Shown here piece after piece: positions 4,479-5,587 of a stretch of 5,587 bases of DNA (its first letter is position 1; every line of letters begins with the position of its first letter). Under the pieces are notes generated by a model. It saw only the letters and a program-made list of their open reading frames with translations, had not been told where the DNA came from and searched no databases. Made by a program: the position numbers and the translations under genes. Location of the stretch: positions 1-5,587 of the forward strand of contig DINC01000356.1 in NCBI GenBank assembly GCA_002425885.1. Direction: 5' to 3'. This DNA is from Spirochaetia bacterium UBA5550 (GTDB taxonomy: Bacteria > Spirochaetota > UBA4802 > UBA5550).

Positions 4479-5587
4479 TCAGAACATGAAGGCATACCCT
4501 ACGGTGAGTATAATCCCGCCTGGTGCCATTATATCCATGATATCCTCCGATTCCTCGGTAAGGGCGGCATTGTTATCTGTTTTATAGGAGTATTTTTTAT
4601 CCTGTAGAGCGTAGCTGTAACCTGCTTCGATATAGATTTTGTCTTTTCCGTTTACCATGAATGAATACAGGACTGTGGCATTTATACAGAGCACAGGTTT
4701 TAAATCGAAGGTAACTTTCTCTGTTCTCACGTTCCCTGAACTGTCGGTTGTGTCGTAATCGCTCTCCAGCTCTCCGCCGGAGTTATAAGCAGCACCAAGG
4801 CTGAAAGCAGTACCGTAAGGGTAGTCCAGGTAGTAGCGTAACGCGCCGGAGATCCTGTATCCCCAGAAACCTGCACCGACCCCGCCGTTCAAAGAGAAAT
4901 TGTTAAATATCATATAATCGAACCTGGCTCCAAGCCCTGTGTAGCCGTTCCATCCCCACTCGAACTCCATGAACATTCCGGATGGAGGTGTGACTGCTTT
5001 TTCAGCCTCTTTTTTTTCTGTTTTTTTATCCGGTTCAGCGGCAGCCTGGAATGTTCTGGTCTCTCCATTGCTGTATACTATCTTATCTATTATTGCTGTG
5101 CCGTATGTCTCTTTGACCCCTTCTTCATTATTGAATTCTATATATTTTTCTTTTATAATGAGATCTTTACCTCTAAGGGTTCTTCCGTCTCTTAGATATA
5201 TTGTGTGTACTCCGTTTTTAAGAGCGAAGTCCTCAACGCGGCCGTTGCTGTAAACTATTTTTGTAATGTCTGCTGTGAGCACCCTGTCAATAAGAAGCGG
5301 GCCTGCGGGATTATATTCAGTATAATCACCGTTTATACCGGTTAACTTTCCGGAGATCACAGAGTTGTCTTTAAGAAATATTCTGTCGGTAAATTCAACC
5401 TGCCTTCCCCTGGAATAGATGATCTTTTCAACCAGGTCTTTTGCTATTTCAGAAGATTGTCCCTCTGCAGTTTTATATTTTATTGTTTCAGCTGTGAATT
5501 CTGTTACTTCACCTTTAATTACACTGTTGTCATGCAGGTACAGATCATCAGCATAGAGGGGGAGGGCCGCAATTATAAGCGACAATA
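4479..5587 (-). CDS. Secreted protein with three tandem repeats and a C-terminal outer-membrane beta-barrel, 5' end outside window
   Basis: I do not recognise a named family. The frame is open to the window edge; the only in-window start there is a TTG at 5585, and the hydrophobic LSLIIAALPLYA before DD looks like the end of a signal peptide, so the true start lies beyond 5587. Numbered from that TTG, three repeats of about 53 residues follow (13-65, 67-120, 127-179), each with the pattern aromatic/I-x-L-x-D-N/G-x-x-x-x-G, then K-I-[IV]-Y-S-[RN]-G. A charged linker rich in Lys and Glu (185-201) leads to a C-terminal domain (203-368) of alternating aromatic strands (MEFEWGWNGYTGLGARFDY, YRISGALRYYLDY, KIYIEAGYSYAL) ending in GGIILTVGYAFMF, with the terminal Phe typical of barrels inserted by the Bam machinery. 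Inference: the repeats sit in the periplasm and the barrel in the outer membrane. Function is unknown. No strong terminator separates it from trpB2. Confidence 0.75.
   Translation of the reverse strand, partial: LSLIIAALPLYADDLYLHDNSVIKGEVTEFTAETIKYKTAEGQSSEIAKDLVEKIIYSRGRQVEFTDRIFLKDNSVISGKLTGINGDYTEYNPAGPLLIDRVLTADITKIVYSNGRVEDFALKNGVHTIYLRDGRTLRGKDLIIKEKYIEFNNEEGVKETYGTAIIDKIVYSNGETRTFQAAAEPDKKTEKKEAEKAVTPPSGMFMEFEWGWNGYTGLGARFDYMIFNNFSLNGGVGAGFWGYRISGALRYYLDYPYGTAFSLGAAYNSGGELESDYDTTDSSGNVRTEKVTFDLKPVLCINATVLYSFMVNGKDKIYIEAGYSYALQDKKYSYKTDNNAALTEESEDIMDIMAPGGIILTVGYAFMF
5010..5027 (-). repeat. Two homopolymer A-tracts (A7 and A8 on the coding strand) in the barrel-protein linker
   Basis: On the plus strand T8 (5010-5017) and T7 (5021-5027) are separated by CTG; on the coding strand they encode part of the Lys/Glu linker. 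Gain of one A in the A8 tract would bring an in-frame TGA within three codons and remove the barrel. Confidence 0.6.

Noticed and set aside
4969..5253. Plus-strand 94-codon frame with hydrophobic stretches, opposite the barrel-protein gene
   Set aside because: Its hydrophobicity comes from reading Lys/Glu-rich codons on the opposite strand; no ribosome site or family match.
5583..5585. TTG as the true start of the barrel-protein gene
   Set aside because: It would leave a signal peptide without a basic N-terminal region; the frame is open to the window edge, so the start is probably outside.

Overview
The window looks like ordinary chromosome of a diderm (Gram-negative-type) bacterium with moderate to low GC. 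The evidence for an outer membrane is a secreted protein ending in an aromatic-rich beta-barrel (4479-5587, minus). TatA, TerC and purine-rich Shine-Dalgarno sites (AGGAG-like) fit a bacterium but do not name the lineage, and I do not assign one. No RNA gene, CRISPR array, insertion sequence or phage gene is visible.

Layout, left to right. (1) 1-579, plus strand: a toxin-first type II toxin-antitoxin pair, a RelE/HigB-like toxin cut by the window edge and an overlapping XRE-type antitoxin. The DNA here looks more AT-rich than the genes to its right, as expected for a mobile module. A strong bidirectional hairpin (612-643) closes it. (2) 673-1583, minus strand: a tightly coupled two-gene unit, first a SpeD-fold (AdoMet decarboxylase family) protein, then a small SET-domain lysine methyltransferase. 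No spermidine synthase gene accompanies them. (3) 1780-2487, minus: a TerC-family membrane protein, divergent from (4) tatA at 2707-2892, plus. Promoter-like sequences for both lie in the 219-bp gap. (5) 2979-4346, minus: a TrpB2-type tryptophan synthase beta-like enzyme without trpA, preceded by a conspicuous operator-like array of two abutting 18-bp dyads laid over its candidate promoter. (6) 4479-5587, minus, cut by the window edge: a protein with three tandem ~53-residue repeats, a lysine/glutamate linker and an outer-membrane barrel.

The genes do not form one pathway. The most rewarding points are the SpeD-like/SET pair, where the catalytic triad of SpeD is kept but the adjacent substrate-binding motif is changed, and the 36-bp double dyad in front of trpB2. 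The repeat-plus-barrel protein is an unusual architecture, and its linker is encoded by two A-tracts that could slip.
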